64,000 bases of DNA from Calendula officinalis (lineage: Eukaryota > Streptophyta > Magnoliopsida > Asterales > Asteraceae). Of the stretch, positions 1 to 11,099 are shown piece by piece. A program made the position numbers and the translations under genes. Numbering within the stretch: position 1 is the first letter of the stretch; each line of letters begins with the position of its first letter. The stretch is taken from positions 35,104,047 through 35,168,046 of the forward strand of contig OY970835.1 in assembly GCA_963853835.1 (NCBI GenBank). Reading direction: 5' to 3'. The notes beneath the pieces are model-generated. The model was not told where the DNA came from and did not search any database. It saw only the letters and a list, made by a program, of their open reading frames with translations.

Positions 1-215
1 AAGTATGTTCCTTACGAATTGTAAACGTACGTGTGTATTGTTAACTCAATAATATACATTGAAGCTTTTTGTGAAACTGTGTTCTTAATATTTCTCATAT
101 TGTTCTTACAGTTCATTGTTCTTAATTATTGATATAGTGTTGATCCGCTGCAACTTCTATCATCAATTAGATCTAAGGTGTTTATTAACTTGTCTATAGT
201 TAATCGATCCTGACA
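1..215 (+). repeat. 5' LTR (3' part only)
   Basis: Identical base for base to 10885-11099 of the 3' LTR and ends in TGACA immediately before the primer binding site. The first ~403 bp of this LTR lie upstream of the window. Confidence 0.95.
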
Positions 216-217
216 AG

Positions 218-229
218 TGGTATCAGAGC
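218..229 (+). promoter_or_regulatory. Primer binding site, initiator-Met tRNA
   Basis: TGGTATCAGAGC is the standard plant copia primer binding site, complementary to the 3' end of initiator methionine tRNA. It lies two bases after the LTR end, as expected for minus-strand DNA priming. Confidence 0.9.
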
Positions 230-303
230 TTATTGGTTCTAGATCTACTATTTGTTAAGAACAACAAAAAGTTTTAATCTTTAAAACACACACATTATTA
301 ATC

Positions 304-2871
304 ATGACTGATAATAATGAAAGCACTCAGGCCAACAAAATCCCTATGCTCACTCCCAATAACTTTGGGATGTGGAAGAATCGTATTAAGCAATACATGC
401 TTATTACAGACTATTCCATGTGGGAAGTCGTTTGTGAAGGAAACAAAACTGGTCAAGTTCAAGCAAGCAGCTCTGTAATTGAGGCAGACAAACTTAAATG
501 TGAGAAGGAGAAGAAAGATAAAGGCATCGAACTCAAAACTCTAAGCACTCTCCTATTGGCCATTCCTAATGACTATCAACATCTCTTTGTTGAATATGAT
601 GATGCTAAGTTGCTTTGGGAAGCACTGGAGAAGAGATTCGTTGGGACAAAGAGTACAAAAAGAAACATGAAGTCTGTTCTCAAACAAGACTTCGAAAATT
701 TCAAAGGAAAGCCCAATGAAACACTCACTCAAGTGTTTGACAGATTCAACAAATTAATTGGTGAACTCAACCAAGTTGGTGTAAAGATGGATCAAGAAGA
801 TGTCAACATGAAGTTCCTAAGGTCTCTTAGTGAAGAATGGGCCATGTACACAGTGGTGTATAGACAAAGAGATGCTCTAGAAGAAAAGGAGTTAGATGAA
901 CTCTATAATGATCTCAGAGTGTTTGAAACTGAGGTAAATCACAAAAACCCTTCTATTTCTTCTAACAATACTGCATTTGTGTCTAGTACGGGTCAAGGAC
1001 AAGAAACCTCCACAGGAAAGGCTGCAGATTCTGAGGATACTGCAAGAGAATCCTTCTTCACTAGTCATGTGCATACTGCATTGATTAGTGATGACTTGGA
1101 ACAATTGAATCCAGATGATCTTGAGGAGATGGATCTTAAATGGCAGATGGCTATGCTGAGCCTAAGGACCAAAAGATTCTTAAAAAGAACTGGTAGGACA
1201 AGCCTCAATTTCAACAAAGGTGACAAAGCAGGATTTGACAAAACTAAAGTCAAGTGTTACAACTGTAACAACCTTGGTCACTTTGCAAAAGAATGTCCTC
1301 AACCAGACAAAAGATCAAAATCAACTGCTCTTGTGTCACAACAAGGACAAGGCTATGACTGGAGCTTCCAAGCAGAAGAGCATGCTCAAAATCAAGCTCT
1401 CATGGCCTTTACTGACAACAAAACTGAGGTAAAATCTAAACCTTGCACTCCTGAATGTGCTAAAATTATTAAAAATCTAGAAAAAGAAAACACTAAATTA
1501 AATGAAGATTTAGCAAAAGCAATCAGAAGAAATCATGAGTTTGATAGTGTAATTGCTGATCAAGAACATCAAATAAAGGTGTACAAGATGATTGATCAAC
1601 GGATCAAGGAAGAATTGCTTCAAGCTGTGGATGAGAAAGAGTTCTATGAAACAAAAAATAAAGAACTAACAAGTAAATTAGAAGAATGTCAGCTTGAAAT
1701 TGAACAAAATAAATTAACAATTAAAAAGTTTGAAAGAAGCACTAAAATTCTAGATGAATTAACTAATAATCAAACTACAGAAAAGGTTGTTCATGGGGTG
1801 GGATATCATGCTGTACCACCTCCACATAAATTCATTCCTCCACTTAAAAACAGTTCAGAAAGAATCATTAATGAATTAAAAACTGAAAATCACACTGAAT
1901 CTAATACTGAAACATCTGAATCAAATGATTCTTCTGATGATGAGCAATCAATTGAATTTACAATATCTCAAACTGAATCACCAAAATCAATTGATACAAG
2001 TTTTCACACAGCTCAAAGTCCAAATGAGTCTCCTAAATATAATGCAGAAAATATACCCAAAATTCTAAAAAGAGGAAACCAAAGAAATAGAAACCAACTC
2101 TTAGAACAAAGAAAAACAATAAAGGCTCAAGAAAATAAATTAAAATGTGTTATTTGCAATAAAGTGAATCATTTAGCAAAGGATTGTCACTTCAATCCAA
2201 TAAATTGCAAGGAGTTAAAGGAATTTAAAGTTTTTAAAGAAAATGCAAAAACTCAAAGGTTAAAAGATACTACTGGTCCTTCAGTAGTAAATACAATCAA
2301 AACTCCAATTGCTGAAACTCCAAGATTTGGAAGAAGTGCACCAAGATTTGTGCAAAACAGAAGAGTTGGCAGCCCAAAGAACAGCAATTACTTCAAGAAC
2401 AATGGAAAATCCAATCAAAATAAACAATATTTTAAATTTTCCAACACCAGTAGAAACTCTAACAAATTTACTACTGGTGTTAACCCTAATTATAATGCTG
2501 TATGGTACCAGTACAAGAATACTACTGGTAAAAACCCTAATTTCAAAAATACTACTGCTCCCAAAACAAATTTCAAAAACACTACTGGTGTTAACTCTAA
2601 AAACACTACTGGTCATTCTAAACATGGTAAGTACCCAAATACTACTGGTCCATCAGTAGTAAAGTATTCAAATGCTAAAAACAATGGGTATAAACCAAGA
2701 TCAGTAGGAAATTCTCACACCAGTAATAACTCCAAAAGGACAGTAGTAAAACAAAACACCAGTAATAAACAAGTATGGGTACCAAAAGTCTTTAAAGTTA
2801 AATCCCCAAAAGCTTATTTCTCAGAGGATGAACCCAAGACATATAAAGCTTGGGTTCCCAAACTTAACTAA
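304..2871 (+). CDS. gag: Gag polyprotein of the Sirevirus-like element
   Basis: An open frame of 855 aa encoding the nucleocapsid/capsid precursor. The N-terminal ~240 residues look like the copia Gag domain (pattern NFGMWKNRIKQYM near the start). A CX2CX4HX4C zinc knuckle (CYNCNNLGHFAKEC) lies near residues 318-331 and a second (CVICNKVNHLAKDC) near 615-628. Residues ~395-490 are rich in K/E/L and probably coiled coil. The C-terminal ~200 residues are low-complexity, rich in N, T, K and S, with many NTTG units encoded by the TACTACTGG motif. The ATG follows an 88-nt leader after the LTR. The frame stops at TAA 2869-2871, and pol continues in the frame one base back. Gag is otherwise uninterrupted. 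Confidence 0.92.
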   Translation: MTDNNESTQANKIPMLTPNNFGMWKNRIKQYMLITDYSMWEVVCEGNKTGQVQASSSVIEADKLKCEKEKKDKGIELKTLSTLLLAIPNDYQHLFVEYDDAKLLWEALEKRFVGTKSTKRNMKSVLKQDFENFKGKPNETLTQVFDRFNKLIGELNQVGVKMDQEDVNMKFLRSLSEEWAMYTVVYRQRDALEEKELDELYNDLRVFETEVNHKNPSISSNNTAFVSSTGQGQETSTGKAADSEDTARESFFTSHVHTALISDDLEQLNPDDLEEMDLKWQMAMLSLRTKRFLKRTGRTSLNFNKGDKAGFDKTKVKCYNCNNLGHFAKECPQPDKRSKSTALVSQQGQGYDWSFQAEEHAQNQALMAFTDNKTEVKSKPCTPECAKIIKNLEKENTKLNEDLAKAIRRNHEFDSVIADQEHQIKVYKMIDQRIKEELLQAVDEKEFYETKNKELTSKLEECQLEIEQNKLTIKKFERSTKILDELTNNQTTEKVVHGVGYHAVPPPHKFIPPLKNSSERIINELKTENHTESNTETSESNDSSDDEQSIEFTISQTESPKSIDTSFHTAQSPNESPKYNAENIPKILKRGNQRNRNQLLEQRKTIKAQENKLKCVICNKVNHLAKDCHFNPINCKELKEFKVFKENAKTQRLKDTTGPSVVNTIKTPIAETPRFGRSAPRFVQNRRVGSPKNSNYFKNNGKSNQNKQYFKFSNTSRNSNKFTTGVNPNYNAVWYQYKNTTGKNPNFKNTTAPKTNFKNTTGVNSKNTTGHSKHGKYPNTTGPSVVKYSNAKNNGYKPRSVGNSHTSNNSKRTVVKQNTSNKQVWVPKVFKVKSPKAYFSEDEPKTYKAWVPKLN

Positions 2872-2891
2872 TCCTTTACTCATTTGTGCAG
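2773..2891 (+). promoter_or_regulatory. Possible intron joining gag and pol frames
   Basis: The sequence before pol has the look of a plant 3' splice site: CTAAT branch-like sequence, a pyrimidine-rich stretch, then TTTGTGCAG ending at 2891. A donor-like CAA|GTATGG at 2772/2773 is in phase, so removing 119 nt would delete the gag stop and put protease in frame. A stronger-looking donor, GTAAGT at 2627, is out of phase. This is inference; -1 frameshifting or separate initiation are alternatives. Confidence 0.3.
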
Positions 2892-5800
2892 AGCATTCAG
2901 ATCCCAGAAGAAGGAAGAACATGGCATATTGATAGTGGATGCTCAAGGCACATGACTGGAAATCTGCAAATTCTTAAAGATTTCAAGTCATTTGATGGAG
3001 GATATGTGGCATTTGGTGAGAATCCCCAGGGAGGTAAGATTACAGGTAAAGGTACTGTTACTAATGGAAAAATTACCTTTGATGATGTATTTTATGTAGC
3101 TGAACTAAAATACAATCTTGTCAGTGTGTCTCAAGTTTGTGATAAAAAGAACAAGATTCTGTTCACAGACATTGAGTGCATCATTCTTTCTCCTGATTTT
3201 ATTTTGGATGAAAAATATGTTGTTTTAAGAACTCCTAGGAGAAACAATGTGTATTGCCTAGATATAGGGGGAGAACTCATTTCTACAAATGAGGTCAACT
3301 GTTTTATATCCAAGGCAAACACCACTGAATCAGAACTATGGCACAGAAGGATGTGTCACACAAATTTTAAAAACATGAATAATTTAGTAAAAAGAAATCT
3401 GGTAATTGGACTACCTCAAAAACAATTCATGTGTGATCATCACTGTGTTGCATGCCTAAAAGGTAAACAACACAAGACTTCTCATAAGTCCAAAACTGTG
3501 AACTCTATTTCTGTTCCTTTACAGCTCTTACATATGGACCTTTTTGGACCTACAAATGTAATGAGTATTGGAAAGAAACAATATTGTCTTGTTATTACTG
3601 ATGACTTTTCCAGATATACATGGGTTTTCTTTCTCAGGACAAAGGATGAAACAAGTGAACTCATAAAGAACTTAATTGTCAAACTGGAAAACACATCTGA
3701 TCAAAAAGTGAAAGCCATAAGATGTGATAATGGCACAGAATTTAAAAATGCTAACTTAATTAACTTTTGTGATCTTAAAGGTATTGACAGGCAATACAGC
3801 TCACCTAGAACTCCACAACAAAATGGTGTAGCTGAAAGAAGGAATAGAACCATCATTGAAGCAGCAAGATCAATGCTTGCAGACTCAAAATTACCAATTA
3901 CTTTTTGGGCAGAAGCTGTTAATACTGCTTGTTATGTTCAAAACAGAGTATTAATAGTGAAGCCACATTTTAAAACACCATATGAACTTTTCAATAAAAG
4001 AAAACCTTCTATAAGTTTCTTAAAATCATTTGGTTGTCCTTGTACTATTTTGATTACAAGAGAACAAATTGGTAAGTTTGACTGCAAAGCTGATGATGGA
4101 ATCTTTGTGGGATACTCTACTCAAAGCAAATCATACAGAGTATTCAACAAAAGACTAAGGATAATTGAAGAAAGCATCAATGTATCCTTTAATGAAAATG
4201 TACCTAATGAACAATGAAATGGTCCAGATTGGCTATTTGACATAGACAATCTAACCAAATCCTTTAATCCTAATATAAATTTCAATGTAGGTAATTCAAA
4301 TTGCCACAATCAAAAAGAAGGAACATCATCTGTTAATACTGGTCAAGAAAAGATGAGATACATAATAGTTGATACTGCTCCCATAGTTAATACTGATGTC
4401 AGTAATAACTCAAATTTTGAAAGCAGTAGTAACTCTGAGAATGAGGTCAGTAGTAATTCCAATACTACTTGTACCAGTAATAGTACTGAAAATACTACTG
4501 GTCCCAACAATAACCTAGATTCTCAAGATACTACTGATACCAGTAACAACAACAATACTACTGATCTCAACAAAGACAATAGCAGTAGTAATTCTGACCA
4601 AGATGATGATGAACCAAACTTCAATGACAATGAAGGAACACAAGATGAACAACTGCCTGAGACAAATGAGTCCAATCTTGAAAATCAACTAGTAGTTGAT
4701 AAAACTACAACTACAAGGACTCAGAAGAACCATCCTTTAGACCTTGTTCTAAGTGATGTTAACTCACCACTACAAACAAGAAGCAAATTAAACAAAAGCT
4801 TAACTGCAAATATGTGTAATATAAGTTTAATTGCTAATGAATGTATGTATGAATGCTTTCTGTCTCAGGATGAACCAAAGAAGATCCAACAAGCAATGAA
4901 GGACTCAAACTGGATTGAGGCAATGCAAGAAGAACTACTTCAATTCAAATTACAAGCTGTTTGGACACTTGTACCTCTACCCAAAGGAAAAAGAGCCATT
5001 GGAACAAGATGGATCTTTAGAAACAAGAAAGATGAAAGAGGTATAGTGATCAAGAACAAAGCCAGACTTGTAGCCCAAGGATACACTCAAGAAGAAGGAA
5101 TAGACTATGATGAAGTATATGCTCCTGTTGCTAGAATTGAAGCTATAAAAATATTTCTAGCATATGCTTCATTCAAGAAATTCAAAGTCTATCAAATGGA
5201 TGTTAAGAGTGCTTTCCTATATGGGAAAATTGAAGAAGAGGTCTATGTTTGCCAACCTCCAGGTTTTGAAGATCCAAAACATGGTGATTATGTGTTCAAA
5301 TTAGATAAAGCCCTATATGGCCTACATCAGGCACCAAGAGCATGGTATGACACATTATCATCATACTTATTGAAGAACAACTTTAAAAGAGGAGCCATTG
5401 ATAAAACATTGTTTACAAAGAAAGTCAAAGATGATATACTACTGGTACAAATCTATGTAGATGATATCATCTTTGGTTCAACCAATGATACATTGTGCAA
5501 AGAATTTGAAGAGCTGATGCAGATTAAATTCAAGATGAGCTCTATGGGTCCAATGAACTTCTTCCTTGGACTCCAAGTCAATCAAAGAACTGATGGTATT
5601 TTGATAAATCAATCAAAATATGTCAAAGACATCTTGGAAAAGTTTGACTTGAAAGACAGTAAAAGTGCTAGTACTCCAATGGAAACACACAAACACCTAC
5701 ATCCTGATGTTGAGAGGGAGGATGTAGATGAACACTTATATAGATCAATGATAGGCTCTCTGATGTACTTAACTGCATCAAGACCTGACATTATGTATAG

Positions 5801-6398
5801 TGTTTGTGTGTGTGCAAGATATCAAGCAAGACCCAAAGAACTACACTTGCAGGCTGTTAAAAGAATATTCAGATACTTGAAAGGCAAACCATCACTTGGT
5901 CTATGGTATCCACATGATTCACCATTTGAACTCATAGCCTACACAGATAGTGACTATGGAGGTGAATGTCAAGACAGAAAGTCCACTACTGGTGGATGTC
6001 AATTCTTTGGATCAAGACTAGTGTCATGGCAATGTAAGAAGCAAACAAATGTATCAACATCTACTGCTGAAGCAGAATATGTAGCTGCATCTGCTTGCTG
6101 TGCTCAAGTACTATGGATTCAAAATCAGCTTCTAGACTTTGGTATCTCTATCCTCAAAACTCCTATTTTTATTGATAATCAAAGTGCTATTAGTATTGTG
6201 AACAATCCAGTAAAACACTCTAAAACCAAACACATTGAAATTAGATTTCATTTTATAAGAGATTGCAATGAAAAGAAATTAATCAAAGTAGTTAAAATTC
6301 ATACTGATGATCAATTAGCAGATCTTTTTACAAAAGCATTTGATGTAGGAAGATTCAACTTCTTGGTTAGCAGTATTGGAATGATTTTAATAACTTAA
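2868..6398 (+). pseudogene. pol: Pol (protease, integrase, RT, RNase H) with one in-frame TGA
   Basis: The frame is open from 2868, with no ATG before the protease, and reaches 6398 with a single TGA at 4215-4217. Domains in order: aspartic protease (DSGCSRHMTG near 2930); integrase HHCC zinc finger (3340-3470); integrase DDE core (MDLFGP near 3535, RCDNGTEF near 3720, GVAERRNRT near 3828); a Ser/Asn/Thr-rich spacer (4335-4640) full of TACTACTGRT motifs; reverse transcriptase (WIFRNKKDERG, VARIEAI, and YVDD at 5454-5465); and RNase H (AYTDSDYGG near 5938, STAEAEYVAAS near 6060). The stop lies between integrase and RT, so RT would not be made from this copy without readthrough. The codons on both sides of the stop stay in frame, so it is a point change and not an indel. 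Confidence 0.9.
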
Positions 6399-6950
6399 AA
6401 TCTCACTTAAAATCATGTGTAAAGTTAGTGTTGTAAAAATATTAGTTATTTCCTTAAGTGTTTTACTACTGGTATTGCTGTATTACTGGTGTGAAAGTGT
6501 ATGCACAAAATACTACTGGTAGTTCATTACTACTGGTGTATTTTAGGTTTACACAAATACTACTGGTAAGTCAGTACTACTGGTATTCACATATACTACT
6601 GGTCTTGTATGTTAATTGTTTCTACTGATGTCTATAGTTACTACTGATGTCAAAATCCTTAGTCACTACTGATGTTAGTAGATACTACTGACGTTTTACT
6701 ACTGATATCTTATTTATTACTGGTCTTTCATAAACACAATTACCAAACTAACCCCCATGAAAATAACCGTTATGTTATGATTCGAAGGCTATTTTCGTAG
6801 TTTTGCAGGTTAAATCGAAAGATATAAAAGGCGGCAGACGATTAATTTAGCATTATCTTCACTTCGATTTGCTAAAACCTTTTGATAAACCCTAGTTTAC
6901 GATCAAAAACCCTTCTTCAGTAACAAAATTCTTGCAAAAACTCAACAACA
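6399..6950 (+). other. Pol-ORF3 spacer dense in TACTACTGRT motifs
   Basis: This 552-bp stretch is non-coding. From about 6463 to 6723 it holds roughly 14 copies of TACTACTGGT, TACTACTGAT or one-base variants at irregular spacing, so it is not a tandem array. Downstream there is an AT-rich leader with TATAAAA near 6826 and TTTTGCAG near 6799-6806, which might serve as promoter or splice acceptor for ORF3. Confidence 0.6.
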
Positions 6951-9900
6951 ATGGCAACTTTACAAGCTCTCGATGTGCAAACCGATCTCAAATACTCAGA
7001 ATTTCACAATATGGTTGCATTTTTAAAGAATCCCGACGGAACAAAAGATTTCCGTCTGATCGTAAAATTCTTGAGAAACTCATATATACAGTTTGCCTTA
7101 ACTGTAAAACCAAAATCATATCAACAGCACTTGGTGGATTTCTGGACCAATGCTGAACGAACAGAAGGAACAACCGTTTCAATGATCAAATCAACTGTAG
7201 ATGGAAAGCACATCACAGTAACAGAACAATCCATCAGACACCATCTACAATTACATGACGATTCAGGTATGTTCACTCTTCCTAAGGAATACATTGCTGA
7301 AATTTTACAAAAAATGGGATATGAGGGAAGACTGAACATAGTAACCTTTCAAAAGGGTCTTCTCTCCCCACAATGGAAATTTTTAATACATACCATTCAG
7401 CATTGTATTTCTCCAAAAAGAAGTACTTGGAATGAGTTTAATAAGGCAATAGCCTCTGCTGTTGTCTGCTTATGCACAGACCAAGTATTTAATTTTTCAT
7501 ACATGATATTTGATGGTATGTTGGGAAATCTTAGTTCTTCTAAATTTTTAATGTATCCCAGATTTCTACAACATATCATAAACTGTGAATTACAAAACTT
7601 GTCAACTCCTAAAAACATTTTTATATTACCTGAGTTGAACAAGAAAGTTTTCTCAAATATGAGAAAACAATTTAAATTTTCGGGCAAGGAAACCCCTCTG
7701 TTTCCTAACATGATCAAAGATCAACCCAATATTGGAGAGGGTTCAACCATTGTTACAACCCAAGTTGAACCTCAACCCACTCCATCACCCCCAAATACAG
7801 CCCAAACACCAATCCAAATAGCCACTCAATCACAAACCCAAACAGAAGTCCTGAATGTGTCCCAGGAACTTGATATAAATCTGCAGAGTGCTACTCTTCA
7901 CTCTGTGGAAGACCTACCAGACAAAACCCAAAACATTTCCACAATTTATAAAAGAAAGCAATTTTCTTCAAAGGACACCAGGGGACAAATCGAGTCACAC
8001 CCCAGGCTCAAAGAGTTGTCCTCCAAGGAGGAGAGAGGACATGAGGGGAGGGCTTTCACTACTGATGCCCCAAAGGTGGGTGCACAGGACAGTGAAAACA
8101 TCATTAGGACCCAAACCTCGGCAACTTTGAGTGATGACTCTTTTGAGGAATTACTCAAAGGACCCCGGTGCCAAGAAACCACAAGGGGGGGCATCTCTGC
8201 TTCTTCTAGGAAGAAGAGAATGTCTAAAAGACCCAATGAATCACCAAGCAGTGATGAGGGCAGATCTGTGGAATTGATGGAAAGGAAGGAAAACCTTAAA
8301 ACCAATGTACCTGTTAGTGAGCCCGATGATCTTGCTAGATGGAGTGAGGGCAGTATTAAAATCAACCAATTGACGGCTAAAGTGGATTCCTTGGAATCCA
8401 CTGTACAAGATTGTCTCAAGTACTTAACCAATCAAGGAAAAACTATGGCTGCCATGAAAAGGCATGTGAATACCATCAACAAACGAATGCGGTTCTATGA
8501 ACACAGGCTTCATCAACAAACCAAAATCATCCGAAAATTGAAGAAACAGATTGATGATAGTGAGGCTCCACCAGTTGAGCTCACTAAGGGGGAGAAGGAC
8601 AACATACAGACAATGATTGATGAATCTATTGCAGCAGCAGCATCCTCCCTCTTAAATTTAAAAGAAACAAATGTTGATGAAGGCCCAGAGATGATGGTTA
8701 CAGAAGATGAACCTGTTACTACTGCTACTATGGAAGAACAAGTTGAAAAAGAAATACCAGTAGTAACTCCTACCACTGATATCATAGCAGTAGTGAATGA
8801 AGAAAAGGCAGCAAACACTACTGATGCCCTATCAGTAGTAATCTCTGAAGACATGCCAGTAGTAACTAACTTGGTTACTACTGATGACATTATTGAGCTG
8901 CCACCACTACTAGAACCTAAAGTGATACTTCCACCATCTCCAAAAAGAAAAACAACACAAATGGTGGTGAAAGATATTGATGATGATGTAAATTGGTTAG
9001 AAGTTGATGAATGCTCCCTGCCTCCACATCCTAAAATACTTCCCATATCACAGATACACTACTATGGTCCCAAATTTGTTATTGAATCTGAACCAAATAT
9101 GAAGAAAGACAACTACATAGGAAAGGGAAAGGAAGTTGCTGATGAAGACCAACCTAACAGAGCACAAGGTCATGAAATGGTCAACAAAATCAATTATGCC
9201 AAATCAGCCAAACAGGATAGGTGAAATGTAAAAAGAGCAAAATATTTAAAGAAGGTTGAAGTCTCTCTAGCAAATGAAAACAAAAGATTAGCAGAAAGGG
9301 CTAGAATATTGAGACAACCTTTCACAGAAATCAAATTGGCAGATATAGCAGATATATCAAAACTGCCACAATTTCAACAGAAGATCAAAACTAAACAAGT
9401 TGCTGAAACAAGAAAGGAATTACAAAGAAGAGAACTGAAAAAATTTAGGCAACTTGAACATGATACAATAGAACTTCTTGAAGCACAAGTACAAGAATGC
9501 AAAGAGCAAAAGGCTGATATGCCAGAACAATTTGCAGAGAAGAAGAAAGAAATGATCACATTCTTGAAATCAAAAGGTTACAACACAAAAGCCTTTGGAA
9601 GAATGAAGTTGATCAATTTAATTGAAAAGTACTGTGTAGAGAAGAAGAAGGATCTTACTGAACAAGACATTAATGAGAAATACACCACTAAACTGGAACA
9701 GATAGACTCCAAAGAAATGAAAGAAAGATAAACAATATCTGGAGAATCATCTGGTGTATCCTCTCAAATAGCAAAGAAAAGAAAGACAATTGCTTCAGAA
9801 CTTGATCAACCAAAGAAAAAATTACAAATGGTTCAAATTTATGATCTCCCCATTGCTATCCTACAAAATAATCCAATCATCAACTGGAGATATATAGATG

Positions 9901-10433
9901 ATATGATTGAGATTGTCAGAGAAGATAAAGTCACTCAAAGATTCAGAGCTTGGAAACCTTTGGTCATGTCCCTAACCAGAAGTGACATTATCAAGATGTT
10001 GATCATTGGTAAACCAAGAATGACTAAAAAGTTCTGGAAGAATTCAGCTGCAGGTTATCTTACTGAAATAATTGATGCTGCTTTCTATCCAGAAAATTAT
10101 CCAGAGAAGTATGCAGATTCAGAGAATGTTCAAGCTTGGAATGTGCTACCAACTTTCAACATGTACTTCTTTGAATATACAAGTAAGAAATGTGACTTAT
10201 TCCTTTATGAGAAAGAGTATCCTCATTCTGAGAAGACTCTCTATCAACTATGATGCATGAACTTCATTAAACCTCATGATGCTATGCTATTTCAAAATAA
10301 AATGAATGAATTTGTAAAGAAGATTAGCAAATACATTATTGCACAAAGGAATAAACAAAACCAACAGACATTAGAAGGTGATAAAAGAAGAGCAAAACTG
10401 TTGGAAGAAAAAGAAAAAGAAAAGAAGAAATAA
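6951..10433 (+). pseudogene. Third ORF ('env-like' ORF) of the Sirevirus-like element, three in-frame stops
   Basis: One reading frame runs for about 1,160 codons, from ATG 6951 to TAA 10431-10433, broken by TGA 9222-9224, TAA 9729-9731 and TGA 10251-10253. The open pieces are 757, ~168, ~173 and ~59 codons. Residues 1-260 form a compact, conserved-looking domain (for example KFLMYPRFLQHI). A P/T/Q-rich linker follows, then a probable coiled coil near residues 460-540, an acidic Thr/Val-rich segment with TACTACTGAT-derived codons, a second long charged helix region (9230-9720) and a C-terminal globular-looking part. I see no signal peptide and no clear membrane span, so the usual label env-like is positional only. 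Function is unknown. The frame is kept across all three stops. Confidence 0.85.
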
Positions 10434-10471
10434 ATGGAAACTTGATTGATTAAATCATAATCAATAAGTTT

Positions 10472-10481
10472 AGGGGGAGAT
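10472..10481 (+). promoter_or_regulatory. Polypurine tract of the Sirevirus-like element
   Basis: AGGGGGAGA followed by one T lies directly upstream of the 3' LTR start TGTTGG. This is the expected plus-strand priming site. Confidence 0.85.
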
Positions 10482-11099
10482 TGTTGGAGCAAAACACAGA
10501 TCAACTTATTACTGATGCTGCAGTTAGTACTGATGTTAGTTAGTACTGATGGGGCAGAACATGCTACTACTGATGAAGTTGATGCTGGTGTAAACTATAA
10601 CTAAAGTTACTACTGATCAAGCTTATTGAAGATACTACTGATCTTAGTAGTTACTACTGATGATGGTTTCTGGACTTACTACTGATCACCAAGTTTACTA
10701 CTGATGTTACTTATTTACTACTGGTGATTGCAGTTACTACTGATACGCGTTTTTGGAAGATATCAAGTCCGAGATCTTCGTAGAGATAGTTATAGAATGT
10801 AATTAAATGTATATCTTTTATAATTCGATGTAAATCAAATCCTAGAATAACTAGGGTAAATAGTTTAGCTTCAAGGACTACTATAAGTATGTTCCTTACG
10901 AATTGTAAACGTACGTGTGTATTGTTAACTCAATAATATACATTGAAGCTTTTTGTGAAACTGTGTTCTTAATATTTCTCATATTGTTCTTACAGTTCAT
11001 TGTTCTTAATTATTGATATAGTGTTGATCCGCTGCAACTTCTATCATCAATTAGATCTAAGGTGTTTATTAACTTGTCTATAGTTAATCGATCCTGACA
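10482..11099 (+). repeat. 3' LTR, 618 bp
   Basis: Starts TGTTGGAGC and ends CCTGACA. Its first half (10507-10745) holds about 11 TACTACTGAT-type motifs, which places them in the U3 promoter region. Bases 10885-11099 match window bases 1-215 exactly. Confidence 0.93.

Larger units (their letters stand above)
1..11099 (+). mobile_element. Ty1-copia LTR retrotransposon, Sirevirus-like, 5' end cut by window
   Basis: The element has, in order, a partial 5' LTR (1-215), primer binding site (218-229), gag, protease-integrase-RT-RNase H pol, a non-coding spacer, a long third ORF, a polypurine tract and a complete 3' LTR (10482-11099). Integrase before reverse transcriptase defines Ty1-copia. The large gag with two zinc knuckles, the RT motif YVDDIIFGSTN and an additional ORF after pol fit the Sirevirus group. 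The 215 visible bases of the 5' LTR are identical to 10885-11099, so insertion was recent. The 3' flank starts AGTAT; the 5' flank lies outside the window, so the target duplication cannot be confirmed. Despite its youth, pol has one in-frame stop and the third ORF has three, so this copy is probably not autonomous. Confidence 0.93.

Noticed and set aside
7946..9046. Long - strand frames (161 and 177 aa) opposite the third ORF
   Set aside because: They are Ser/Val-rich antisense shadows of the + strand coding sequence, with no domain.
4215..10253. UGA recoding (programmed readthrough) as explanation for stops in the Sirevirus
   Set aside because: One of four is TAA, no common downstream context is visible and nearby stop contexts differ; mutation is simpler.
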